The translations under genes were made by a program, and so were the position numbers. A stretch of 64,000 nucleotides of DNA from NCBI GenBank assembly GCA_016719885.1, contig JADJYF010000008.1:124001-188000 (forward strand), in the 5' to 3' direction. Positions 26,481-34,836 of this stretch are shown here, piece after piece. This DNA is from Pseudomonadota bacterium. GTDB lineage: Bacteria; Pseudomonadota; Gammaproteobacteria; Ga0077536. Position 1 is the first letter of the stretch; every line of letters starts with the position of its first letter. The notes under the pieces are model-generated. The model did no database searches. It worked only from the letters and a program-made list of their open reading frames with translations, and had not been told where the DNA came from.

Positions 26481-27628
26481 TCCCGCGCCCGTGACCGACA
26501 GCGCGCCATCGAAACGCGTCGTACCCGTGCCCGTCATCGTCGCCGAGCTGAAGCCCGGCGTGCTCAAGCTCGAAGCGCCCGTCACCGTCAGGGTGCCGGT
26601 GCCGCCCAACGTGCCGCCGCTGTGGTTGAAAGACACCACGCCGACGGATCCACCCACGTTCAGGGTGCCGCCGCTCAGTTCCAATGCGCCGGTGCCGCTC
26701 GGCGTCAGCGCGCCCGACTGGTTGACCGCGCCATTGCTGACCAGCAGGCGACCATTCAACGCCACCGAGGTGCTGTTCAGCGCGAACGTACCGCCGCCGA
26801 GTTCCAGGGTCGACCCCGCGGCGATGGAATAACTGCCGTTCAGCGTGCCGCCGCCAGTCAATTGCAGAGTGCCGTTGCCGACATCGACGCTGCCATCATT
26901 GGTGATCACAGCGCTGATATTGGTGGTGGTGGCCGTCGTCTTCTGGTACGCGCCGCTGGCGGTATTGACGAACGTGCCGCCGCCGAGACTGGAATTGATG
27001 GAGGTCGACACCGAAGTGTTATCGAACCACAGACCGCGGTTCTCGATGCGCGCGTTGGCGCCCATGCGGATCTGTCCGCCATTGCCTGCAGCTGTTGGTC
27101 CAGGTAGTGGTGCCGGTGGTCACGCAAATTGCGACCAGCCGATAAATCGTGCGTGCCAGCCCCGGTGATGGCGAGCGAAGCGTCGAATTGCGTGATGCCC
27201 GTACCGCTCATGGTGGACGAACTGAAGCCCGACGTGCCCCACTCCGAAGCGCCGCCGACGGTGAGATTGCCGCTGCCTGCGAGGATGCCACCGTTCTGCG
27301 TGAAGCCGGCGCTGATGGTCGAGGCATTGTTGAGCGTCAGGGTGCCACCGGTCAGCGCCAGGTTCTCCTGGCTCACGAGACTGTTGATGGTCACCGCGCC
27401 GCTGCGGAAAGTAATGGTGCGCACGGTGGCGCCGCCGACATCGATGGTCACATCGTCGGCCGCGCCCGGCAGGGCCGGGTTGGAACTCCAATTGGTCGTC
27501 ACGTCCCAGAAGCCATCCGCATTGGGCGCCCAGTTGACGGGCACCGCGGCGGCGTTGGCTGACAAGGCGGCCAGCATGACGGCCGCCGACAGCGGGCGCA
27601 GACGGAATTTGGGTGGTAATTGGGTCAT

Positions 27629-27981
27629 GACGAAGCGTCCCAGGTCCTGTTGATTCTTGTGTTCGACGACAGACACGGCCTACGCATTGACGCCGTTCAT
27701 GTCGCCGCTTCGCTTTCAGCGAATTCCTACATCTCACCGCTAATTAACATGGCTACCGGTGACGCGGCAATGCGCGAAGCAGCGGTTTGTTGATCGAAAA
27801 CCGAAAGTAACAATCGGCCACAATTGGCGAGTCGTACGCGGCATGAAAAAGAGGAAATGCTTCACAGACCCGCACCGGCCCGGTTGTGCGCTCGAGGCAA
27901 GCCGGGCTAGTCCACCACTCTTTCGTCGACGCGCACGGCTCGGCACAATGACGCGCTTTCCCACGCTGGAGCGCCACGCCC
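27629..27981. other. 353-bp intergenic region between divergent genes
   Basis: This region separates the start of the giant PEP-CTERM gene and the start of the isomerase gene. It is AT-richer than the window (TCACCGCTAATTAACATGG, CGAAAGTAACAATCGGCC), as expected for divergent promoters. The reading frames in it are shadows. No RNA gene was recognised. Confidence 0.5.
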
Positions 27982-28617
27982 ATGGCCCGTCACGCCGATT
28001 GGTATTTCGATTTCATCTCGCCCTACGCTTACCTGCAGTTCAAACATTTCTACAGGCTGCCGGCCGATGTCGAAGTGACGCTGAAACCGGTGCTGTTCGC
28101 CGGCCTGCTCGGCCATTGGGAACACAAGGGGCCGGCCGAGATCCCGGCCAAGCGCGTGCAGACCTATCGCTACAGTCATTGGCTGGCGAAGAAGCTCGGC
28201 GTGCCGTTCAAGGCGCCGCCGGCGCATCCTTTCAATCCGCTGCGCGTGCTGCGCCTGGCCTGCGCGCTGGACGGCGATCACGCCGTGGTCGAGGCCTTGT
28301 TCAATTTCGTATGGGGCACGGGCGGTGACGTGAACGATGACGCGGCGCTCGCCAGGCTGGCGGCGCGTTTCGGAGTGAACGACCTGGCGGCGACACTGGC
28401 CGATGACAAGGTCAAGCACAGCCTGCGCAGCAACACCGAAGCGGCCATCGCGCGCGGCGTGTACGGCGTGCCGACCTTCGCCGTCGACGACCAGTTGTTC
28501 TGGGGTTTCGATACCACCGACATGCTGCTCGACTACCTGGCCGATCCGTCGATGATGCAGAGCGCGGAGATGCAGCGCCTGGCGCACATGCCGATGGCGG
28601 CGAGCCGCAAGGTGTAA
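27982..28617 (+). CDS. 2-hydroxychromene-2-carboxylate isomerase-like (kappa-GST/DsbA fold)
   Basis: This 211-residue protein has the HCCA isomerase/kappa glutathione transferase pattern. WYFDFISPYAYLQF carries the catalytic Ser in place of a DsbA Cys. A helical insert with HPFNPLRVLRLACAL follows, then GVYGVPTFAVDDQLFWGFD with the conserved Val-Pro-Thr cis-proline loop. The family isomerises 2-hydroxychromene-2-carboxylate in naphthalene-type degradation, but relatives act in other glutathione chemistry. No aromatic degradation cluster is adjacent, so the substrate is open. It ends next to a repeat A pair. Confidence 0.87.
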   Translation: MARHADWYFDFISPYAYLQFKHFYRLPADVEVTLKPVLFAGLLGHWEHKGPAEIPAKRVQTYRYSHWLAKKLGVPFKAPPAHPFNPLRVLRLACALDGDHAVVEALFNFVWGTGGDVNDDAALARLAARFGVNDLAATLADDKVKHSLRSNTEAAIARGVYGVPTFAVDDQLFWGFDTTDMLLDYLADPSMMQSAEMQRLAHMPMAASRKV

Positions 28618-28625
28618 TCCCCTCC

Positions 28626-28707
28626 CGTAGGTGCGAATTTATTCGCACATGGTCCGGCGGCGGCACGCCGCATCCTGAATGACTGCGAATAAATTCGCAC
28701 CTACAGG
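28626..28707. repeat. Repeat family A, inverted pair (BIME-like)
   Basis: The left unit CGTAGGTGCGAATTTATTCG... (28626-28648) faces the right unit, with core TGCGAATAAATTCGCACC (28684-28707), across a 35-bp spacer with its own GCGGC/GCCGC pairing. The right edge supplies the stop codon of the convergent ypfJ-like gene (GAC-CTG-TAG). Confidence 0.85.
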
Positions 28708-29564
28708 TCGCGCGCCTTGAAGGTATCGCAGGCCTTGATGCTGTCGCCCGCGTAACCGGTCTTGAACCAGCGCACGCGCTGCGCCGAGGTGCCGTGGGTG
28801 AAGGAATCGGGGATCACCACGCCGCGCGCCTGCTTCTGCAGCATGTCGTCGCCGATGGCATTGGCGGCGCGCAGCGCTTCGTCGATGTCGTCCGGATCGA
28901 GAAACGGTTTGACGCGGTTGGCGTGCTGAGCCCACAGGCCGGCGAAGCAGTCGGCCTGCAGTTCGACGCGCACCGACACCTGGTTGTATTCCTCGCGGCT
29001 GAGGCGCTGCCGCAGGCCCTGCACCTGGTCGCTGACGCCGAGCAGGTTCTGCACGTGATGTCCGATCTCGTGGGCGATGACATAGGCGCGCGCGAAATCA
29101 CCGCCGGCGCGAAAGCGCCCGGCCATCTCGTCGAAGAAGCCCATGTCGAGATAGACCTTGCTGTCTCCCGGGCAGTAAAACGGCCCCATCGCCGCCTGCC
29201 CGGTGCCGCAGGCGGTGGATGTCTGACCGCGGAACAGCACCAGCCGCGGTTCGACGTAGCTGCCGCCCATGGCGCCGAACATCTCGTTCCAGCTGGTCTC
29301 GGTCTTGTGCAGCACGCGCGCCACTTCCGACTTCATGGCCGCTTCGGCATCGTTGCCGGGATCGATGGGTCGTGACTGCTCGACGCCGGGATTGTTCTGG
29401 AAGTTCTCCGCCACGCCGAGCAAGGTGCGCGGATCGATACCGGTGAAATAACTCACCACCAGCGCGATGGCGATGGTACCCAGGCCGACACCGCCCACGC
29501 GACGACCGCCGCGGCCGCGCCGGTCTTCGACATTGCTGCTTTCGTCCTCGTCTCCCAGGCGCAT
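28701..29564 (-). CDS. ypfJ: YpfJ/KPN_02809-family neutral zinc metallopeptidase
   Basis: This 287-residue protein matches the family in length and order. A charged N terminus MRLGDEDESSNVEDRRG is followed by one transmembrane helix (GLGTIAIALVVSYFTG) and an extracytoplasmic domain. The zinc motif is AYVIAHEIGHHVQ with the family's downstream ELQADCFAGLW (third ligand Glu). Other family segments are CPGDSKVYLDMGFF and SFTHGTSAQRVRWF. A Cys pair CGTGQAAMGPFYC may form a disulfide. The natural substrate is unknown. Its stop codon lies in a repeat A element. Confidence 0.93.
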   Translation of the reverse strand: MRLGDEDESSNVEDRRGRGGRRVGGVGLGTIAIALVVSYFTGIDPRTLLGVAENFQNNPGVEQSRPIDPGNDAEAAMKSEVARVLHKTETSWNEMFGAMGGSYVEPRLVLFRGQTSTACGTGQAAMGPFYCPGDSKVYLDMGFFDEMAGRFRAGGDFARAYVIAHEIGHHVQNLLGVSDQVQGLRQRLSREEYNQVSVRVELQADCFAGLWAQHANRVKPFLDPDDIDEALRAANAIGDDMLQKQARGVVIPDSFTHGTSAQRVRWFKTGYAGDSIKACDTFKARDL

Positions 29565-29642
29565 GCTCGCCTCCTGTGTGCGCGTGGCGCCGGGAGCCAG
29601 CCGTCATCGTGCTGAGTCCCGGCCTGAACCGCTGCCAGCGGC

Positions 29643-30464
29643 TTACTTGGCCGGTTTGCGAAAGCGTAGCGTCATGCGATCGCTTTCGCCGATGGCCTGG
29701 TATTTCGCCTTGTCCTTGTCGCCGTCGGCGTAGCTCGGCGGCAGCGCCCACACTCCCTTGGCGTGATCCTTGGTGTCCTTGGGATTGGCGTTGATGTCGC
29801 TCTTTTCTTCCAGCACGAAGCCGGCCTTGGTGGCGCTATCGATCACCAGCTGCTCATCCGTGTAGCCGGAATCGAGTGACTGCTCGCGTGGGGTGCCGGG
29901 CTTGGCGCGATGCTCGACCACGCCGAACACGCCGCCGGGCTTGAGCGCCGCGAACGCGGCCTTGAACACCGCCACTTCACCTTCGTCCTTCAGCCAGTTG
30001 TGCACATTGCGGAAGGTCAGCACGGCATCGGCGCTGGCGGGCGGCGCGATGGCGACCTGGGATGGCGGTTGGAAAGGGGTCAGGGACACGCGGTCGTAGA
30101 CGGCCGGCTCGGCGGCCAGCTTCTGGGTGAAGGCACCGACGGATTTCTTGCCGTACTCGCTGCTGGTGTCGAGCGGGAAATGCGCGGCGTAGAGTCGGCC
30201 CTTGTCGCGCAGGTAAGGAGCCAGGATCTCGGTGTACCAACCACCGCCGGGGCTCAGTTCCACCACCGTCATGTCCGGCTTGATGCCGAAAAATGCCAGG
30301 GTCTGGGCGGGATGGCGATAGGCATCGCGCGCGCGGTTGGCATCGCTGCGCTGCGGTCCCGCCAGCGCCGCGTCGAGCGCGGCGTCGGCCGCGGCGCTCA
30401 AGCTGGTGGCCAGCAGGCCACAGCACAGGGCGAGTCGCGCAAATCCTTTCAATGACACTCTCAT
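29643..30464 (-). CDS. Exported SAM-dependent methyltransferase-like protein
   Basis: The protein has 273 residues from the ATG at 30464, chosen for GAGGGGAAA upstream. It starts with a signal peptide (RLALCCGLLATSLSAAADA), which is odd for an enzyme that would need cytoplasmic S-adenosylmethionine. The Rossmann methyltransferase core is recognisable: MTVVELSPGGGWYTEILAPYL is motif I, ADAVLTFRNVHNWL matches the DxVxxxxxxHxL region, and LKPGGVFGVVEHRA follows. A family of predicted exported methyltransferases of this kind is known in proteobacteria. The substrate and the source of SAM in the periplasm are unknown, and the fold may serve another purpose. Confidence 0.83.
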   Translation of the reverse strand: MRVSLKGFARLALCCGLLATSLSAAADAALDAALAGPQRSDANRARDAYRHPAQTLAFFGIKPDMTVVELSPGGGWYTEILAPYLRDKGRLYAAHFPLDTSSEYGKKSVGAFTQKLAAEPAVYDRVSLTPFQPPSQVAIAPPASADAVLTFRNVHNWLKDEGEVAVFKAAFAALKPGGVFGVVEHRAKPGTPREQSLDSGYTDEQLVIDSATKAGFVLEEKSDINANPKDTKDHAKGVWALPPSYADGDKDKAKYQAIGESDRMTLRFRKPAK

Positions 30465-30644
30465 GGTTTTCCCCTCGACGTTGTTCATGGACGTTGCTTA
30501 TAGGTTAATCATCGCACGGACGCGGCCCGTCTCGCGGCTACACGAACGGGGCGTTTTTGCGCGCCGCCTTTTCCTTTATCTTGCCGCCCTCGCCCGTCGC
30601 CCGAGGCGCGGACCGTCTCAACACCCACAGGAGCTTCGACATCC

Positions 30645-31427
30645 ATGGCCAGCACGCTATTCGATTTGACCGGCAAGGTGGCGCTGGTGACCGGTTCGAC
30701 CAAGGGCATCGGCCGCGCCATCGCCACCGAGCTCGCACGCCATGGCGCGCGGGTGGTGATCTCGAGCCGCAAGGCCGACGCCTGCCAGGAGGTCGCGGAC
30801 GCCATCAACACCGAGACCGCGGGCCAGGCGGGAAGTGCCGTGGCGATTGCCGCCAATATCAGTCACAAGGCCGAGCTCGAACGGCTGGTCGGCGAGACCC
30901 GCGCCCAGCTCGGCGCCATCGACGTGCTGGTGTGCAATGCCGCCGTCAATCCGCATTACGGTCCGATGAGCGGCCTGCCGGATTCGGCGTTCGAGAAGAT
31001 CCTCGGCGTCAACATCCTGTCCAATCACTGGCTGGCACAGCTGGTGCTGCCGGAAATGATCGCGCGGCGCGACGGCTCGATCATCATCGTGTCGTCCATC
31101 GGTGGCCTCAAGGGCTCGCCGGTGCTGGGCGCCTACTGCATTTCCAAGGCCGCCGATCTGCAGCTGGTGCGCAACCTCGCGGTCGAGAACGGCCCGCACA
31201 ATATCCGCGTCAATGCCATTTCGCCCGGCCTCATCAAGACCGACTTCGCGCGCGCGCTGTGGGAGAACCCGGACACGCTCGCGCGTCGCGTGCAGTTCGA
31301 TCCGCTGCGGCGCATCGGCGAACCCGAGGAGGTGGCCGGCATCGCGGTCTACCTCGCCTCGCGCGCCGGCGCCTTCACCACCGGCCAGAATTTCGTCATC
31401 GACGGTGGCGCCACCATCGGCTCCTGA
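30645..31427 (+). CDS. Short-chain dehydrogenase/reductase
   Basis: This 260-residue classical SDR has VALVTGSTKGIGRAIA as the dinucleotide-binding TGxxxGxG loop, VCNAAVN as the NNAG equivalent, catalytic Ser in IIVSSIGG and YCISKAA as the Tyr-x3-Lys pair. VNAISPGLIKTDF follows. The Arg in VISSRKADA after strand 2 suggests NADP(H). A MaoC-type hydratase follows 49 bases later on the same strand, which fits a beta-oxidation-like or polyketide/fatty-acid role. Confidence 0.9.
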   Translation: MASTLFDLTGKVALVTGSTKGIGRAIATELARHGARVVISSRKADACQEVADAINTETAGQAGSAVAIAANISHKAELERLVGETRAQLGAIDVLVCNAAVNPHYGPMSGLPDSAFEKILGVNILSNHWLAQLVLPEMIARRDGSIIIVSSIGGLKGSPVLGAYCISKAADLQLVRNLAVENGPHNIRVNAISPGLIKTDFARALWENPDTLARRVQFDPLRRIGEPEEVAGIAVYLASRAGAFTTGQNFVIDGGATIGS

Positions 31428-31475
31428 GCCAGGCGCAAGCATTCAAGTTCAAAAACCGACAAGAGGCTGTGTGTC

Positions 31476-31934
31476 ATGCGCGTAATTGAATATCCGAAAG
31501 ACATGAAAGACCTGGTGGGCCAGGAGATCGGCGCGTCCGATTGGGTGCTGGTCGATCAAGGCATGATCGACAAGTTCGCCGAGGCGACGGGCGATCATCA
31601 GTGGATACACGTGGACGTCGAACGCGCCAGGAAAGAGATGCCGGGCGGCAAGACCATCGCCCATGGCTTTCTGACCTTGTCGCTGGTGCCGCGTCTCGGC
31701 GCCACCATCTGGTCGATCACGCACCGCAGCCGCGGCCTGAATTACGGTTTGAACAAGCTGCGCTTCACCGCGCCGGTGCCGGTCGATTCGCGCGTGCGCC
31801 TGCGTCAGAAGCTGCTGGCCGCCGATGACGTCAAGGACAACGGCATCCGCCTGACCTTCGAGAACACCATCGACATCGAGGGCAAGGACCAGCCGGCGCT
31901 GGTCGCCGAAGGCCTGAGCATCGTCTTTCCCTGA
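31476..31934 (+). CDS. MaoC-like (R)-specific enoyl-CoA hydratase
   Basis: This 152-residue single hot-dog domain protein carries the hydratase-2 catalytic pair in ATGDHQWIHVDVERA (Asp-x4-His) and a following AHGFLTLSLVP helix, as in PhaJ/MaoC-type hydratases. It would hydrate trans-2-enoyl-CoA to the (R)-3-hydroxy form. The neighbouring SDR could act before or after it. Length is normal for the family. Confidence 0.88.
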   Translation: MRVIEYPKDMKDLVGQEIGASDWVLVDQGMIDKFAEATGDHQWIHVDVERARKEMPGGKTIAHGFLTLSLVPRLGATIWSITHRSRGLNYGLNKLRFTAPVPVDSRVRLRQKLLAADDVKDNGIRLTFENTIDIEGKDQPALVAEGLSIVFP

Positions 31935-31980
31935 GCGGCACGCGCGGCGCGCCGTGGCTTGCAGGCGTGTCGGCGCGCCT

Positions 31981-33270
31981 TCAGCGCGGCGCGTCGGCGC
32001 GCTGCGCCGCCCAGGCCTCGAACGCGTCCAGCGTCATGGGCCGGCCGATGAAGAACCCCTGGCCGTAATCACAGCCGAGTTCGGCGAGGAAGTTCAGGGT
32101 CTCGATGTCCTCGATGCCTTCCGCCACCACGGTCATGCCGAAGTTGTGCGCGAGATCGATTACGGAGCGCACGATCTTGGCGTTGCGCTCGCTGTGGATG
32201 ACGCCCATCACGAAGGACTTGTCGATCTTGAGCTCGCCCACCGACAGCCGTCCGAGCTGCGAGAGCGACGAATAGCCGGTACCGAAATCATCGATGGACA
32301 GGCGGATGCTCTCGCCGTGGAAGCGGTCGAGGATGGCTATCGCCGCCTCGGGATCTTCAATCAGCGCGCCTTCGGTGATCTCGAGCGTGAGCTGGCATTT
32401 GTCGGTGCACCAGATGCTGGCGGCCTGGCTGACGAAATCGAAGATGTCCGGGTCGCCCAGCGCTATCGGTGACAGGTTCACCGCCACCGAGAAGCCGGGA
32501 AAGCGATCGAAGTAATCGCCGCAGGAGCGCAGCGCGGCGTTCAAGGTCCACAGCGTGATCTCGACGATGAGGCTGGAACGCTCGGCGAGCGGAATGAAAA
32601 TGTCCGGCGACACCACCTCGCCGTTATGGCGCGTCCAGCGCGCCAAGGCCTCTGCCCCCACCAGGGCGCCGCTCTTGAGGTCGATCTTGGGCTGCAGGCA
32701 CAGGTAGATCTCATCGCCGGCGATGGCTTCGCGCAGTGCGCGTTCCAGCACGTAGCTGTGGATGCTGCGCGCGCGTTTCTCCAGCGCCGGCGTGTAGACG
32801 CCGTAGTCGGTGGGATTGTCGTCGGCCTGCGCCGCCGCCAGTTCCGCGCAGCGCAGCAGCGCGGCGGCGTCGGGCGCGTCGCCGGGATACAGGGCAACGC
32901 CGATCGCCACCTGCGCCGACAGTTCATGCTCGCCGCACACGAACCGCGGCCGGCAGGCGTGAATGATCTTGGACGCCGCCAGTTCCGCCTGGGCGCCGCC
33001 GTGCAGGCGCGGCAGGATCAGCGCGAAACGCCCCTCTTCGAGATGCACGACGGAGTCGCACTCGCGCAGCGCGGTGGCCATGCGCATCTGCACCTCGCCC
33101 ACCACCTGCTCGGAGACGTCGTAGCCGTAATTGATGTTGATCTCGTGCATGTGCGGCACGCGCAGTACCAGCACCGCCACCAGCTCGCCCGCCTGGTTGC
33201 CGGCCAGGGCATCGGCCAGCATGCCGAGAAAGCGGCGGCGGCTGGAGATCTCTTTCGCGGCGGCGTTCAC
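31981..33270 (-). CDS. Degenerate GGDEF plus EAL phosphodiesterase
   Basis: The protein has 429 residues from a GTG at 33270 that overlaps the TGA of the upstream gene (GTGA). Frames extending further upstream are shadows of that gene. The N-terminal GGDEF-like domain has lost its signature: LEEGRFALILP sits where GGDEF should be. The EAL domain looks active: GAEALARW, NLSP, LEITEG, DDFGTGYSSL, KIDKSF, EGIED and GCDYGQGFFIGRP are all present. It likely hydrolyses cyclic-di-GMP, with the dead GGDEF domain as regulator. Co-expression with the HD-GYP-like protein suggests a joint signalling unit. Confidence 0.9.
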   Translation of the reverse strand: MNAAAKEISSRRRFLGMLADALAGNQAGELVAVLVLRVPHMHEININYGYDVSEQVVGEVQMRMATALRECDSVVHLEEGRFALILPRLHGGAQAELAASKIIHACRPRFVCGEHELSAQVAIGVALYPGDAPDAAALLRCAELAAAQADDNPTDYGVYTPALEKRARSIHSYVLERALREAIAGDEIYLCLQPKIDLKSGALVGAEALARWTRHNGEVVSPDIFIPLAERSSLIVEITLWTLNAALRSCGDYFDRFPGFSVAVNLSPIALGDPDIFDFVSQAASIWCTDKCQLTLEITEGALIEDPEAAIAILDRFHGESIRLSIDDFGTGYSSLSQLGRLSVGELKIDKSFVMGVIHSERNAKIVRSVIDLAHNFGMTVVAEGIEDIETLNFLAELGCDYGQGFFIGRPMTLDAFEAWAAQRADAPR

Positions 33271-34568
33271 AGCAGCCGGGTGATGTTCTCGAGCAGCTCG
33301 GGCGTCATGCGGCCCTGCGCCAGGTAGAACTGTCGCGGATCGATGCCATAGGCTTCCGGTTCGACACTGCGCTTGATGGTGACGGCGCTGTAATCGTCGC
33401 CCATCTTGGTGGCCTGGCTGGCCAGGTCGATATCCACGAATTGGGCCAGCGGCTTCTTGTCCGCGCCGAGGATCAGCATCAGCCGCGGCAGCAGCCGCCG
33501 CACACGGTTCTGACCCACCACGATACCCACTTCGCCGGAATGGAGCTCGACCAGGGTGCCGGTCGGATAGATGCCGAGACACTGGATGAACTGCTCGACC
33601 AGCTCGCGCTGAAACGATTTACCGCACTCGTCATACAGGCGGCGCATGGCATCGTGCGGTGAAATGCCGGACGCATAGGGACGGTCGCTGGTGACGGCGT
33701 CGAAGAAGTCGGTGATCGACACCATGCGCGCGAACGGCGGGATGTCGCGACCGGCGATGGCGCGCGGATAGCCCTTGCCGTTGAAGCACTCGTGATGGGC
33801 ATGCACGATTTCGAACACGCGCTTGCTGATGTCCGGCACTTCGTGCAGCAGGTCGACGCTGTAATCGACGTGCTTCTTCACCACCTGCTGTTCGACCTCG
33901 GAGAGCGGCGTGGACTTGCGCATGAGTTCCTGCGGCAACTTGAGCTTGCCGATATCGATGAGCATCGCGCCGAGTCCGATGTCGGCCAGCTCGACCTTGG
34001 AAAATCCCAGGTGGCGGCCGAAGGCGATCGCCAACGCGCTGGTGTCGAGCAGGTGGTAGTAGGTGTAGGTGTCGCGGTCCTTGACCAGTCGCAACCACAT
34101 GCAGGCGTCGGGATTGCGCACCACCGATTCGGTGATGCCACTGACGGCATCCTTGAGACCGACCACTGCAATCTTGCGCCCGCGCTGGATGTCGTCCACC
34201 ACTTCGTCCAGCGCTTCGCAGACCTTGGCGCGCGCGGCGCGCGCGGCTGCCATCTCGGCTTCCACCGACACGCTGTCGATGTGATTGACCGGACGTGACG
34301 GCATGTAGTCGAAGATCTGCGTCTCGCGATCCGACTTGACGGTGCGTTCCTTCCAGTCGACCGCGTTGTTGTCCTCGACGTCGGTCGGGCGGCCGCGCTT
34401 GTCGGTGCGTACCCACACCGTGCGGCACGTGCGCCGCAGGTTGTCGATTGCTTCCAAGTCATTGACCCAAAAACCCTGGAAACGAAAAGGCGTGCCAAGC
34501 CAGGGCCGGTCCAGCTTGGCCACGAACATGCCAAGCTTGACCTTGTCCACTTCAATCATGATGTCCAT
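33267..34568 (-). CDS. DUF3391/HD-GYP-type protein with altered HD motif
   Basis: The protein has 433 residues from the ATG at 34568; an ATG at 34559 is also possible. Residues about 1-110 resemble DUF3391 (KVKLGMFVAKLDRPWLGTPFRFQGFWV). The HD-GYP domain follows: GLGAMLIDIGKLKLPQ, VKKHVDYSVDLL, VHAHHECFNGKGYPRAI, DIPPFARMVSITDFFDAVTSDRPY. The GYP part is intact, but the HD pair, normally LHDIGK, is LIDIGK, so the first metal His is replaced by Ile near residue 203. Phosphodiesterase activity may be lost or altered. Translation is coupled to the EAL protein downstream. Confidence 0.88.
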   Translation of the reverse strand: MDIMIEVDKVKLGMFVAKLDRPWLGTPFRFQGFWVNDLEAIDNLRRTCRTVWVRTDKRGRPTDVEDNNAVDWKERTVKSDRETQIFDYMPSRPVNHIDSVSVEAEMAAARAARAKVCEALDEVVDDIQRGRKIAVVGLKDAVSGITESVVRNPDACMWLRLVKDRDTYTYYHLLDTSALAIAFGRHLGFSKVELADIGLGAMLIDIGKLKLPQELMRKSTPLSEVEQQVVKKHVDYSVDLLHEVPDISKRVFEIVHAHHECFNGKGYPRAIAGRDIPPFARMVSITDFFDAVTSDRPYASGISPHDAMRRLYDECGKSFQRELVEQFIQCLGIYPTGTLVELHSGEVGIVVGQNRVRRLLPRLMLILGADKKPLAQFVDIDLASQATKMGDDYSAVTIKRSVEPEAYGIDPRQFYLAQGRMTPELLENITRLL

Positions 34569-34836
34569 GCAGTCGAGAGAGTCCTGAAAATCCGCAGCTG
34601 AAAACGAAATATCGGAGGCGCGGAGCCACGCCCCACCCCGCCCCTGCCGGGATGCTGGATCCGCTGCACCGATATAGCGGCCGACGGGGCGCCGCACTGA
34701 AATACCCGGCGACCGGCAGCGGCGGCGGGCGCGTGATCCAGATCAAGTTTCAGCGGCCGCCTGGACCTATGGTTCGGCGAGGCGCCGCTGGCCGGCGCCC
34801 GCCCCACAACGCCCCTGCCGCATCAAGGAGAACTCG

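Larger units (their letters stand above)
18537..27628 (-). pseudogene. Giant tandem-repeat PEP-CTERM surface protein, broken by about seven single-base indels
   Basis: The gene starts at the ATG at 27628 with the signal peptide PLSAAVMLAALSANAAA and ends at 18537 with AVPVPGAVWLFGSALAG...SRRR, a PEP-CTERM tail. Between them, successive frames carry one continuous design. About 1 kb is unique, then come 244-residue repeats (MNNDGLVEIQNG, GGTHTGDFVMSGPGVLSV, SFNQSGG, TTRFDGALSVTGAGLHDL). After a linker come 121-residue choice-of-anchor-D/ASH-like repeats (INFGNRRVGDVTNQALTISN). Comparing repeat copies places indels near 27089 (+1), 27125 (+1), 26300 (-1), 24253 (-1), 24058 (-1), 23257 (+1) and 20428 (-1). 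Every intermediate frame is otherwise open. The intact product would be about 3,030 residues, probably a secreted fibre or adhesin. Error in a collapsed repeat or recent decay are both possible. Confidence 0.8.
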
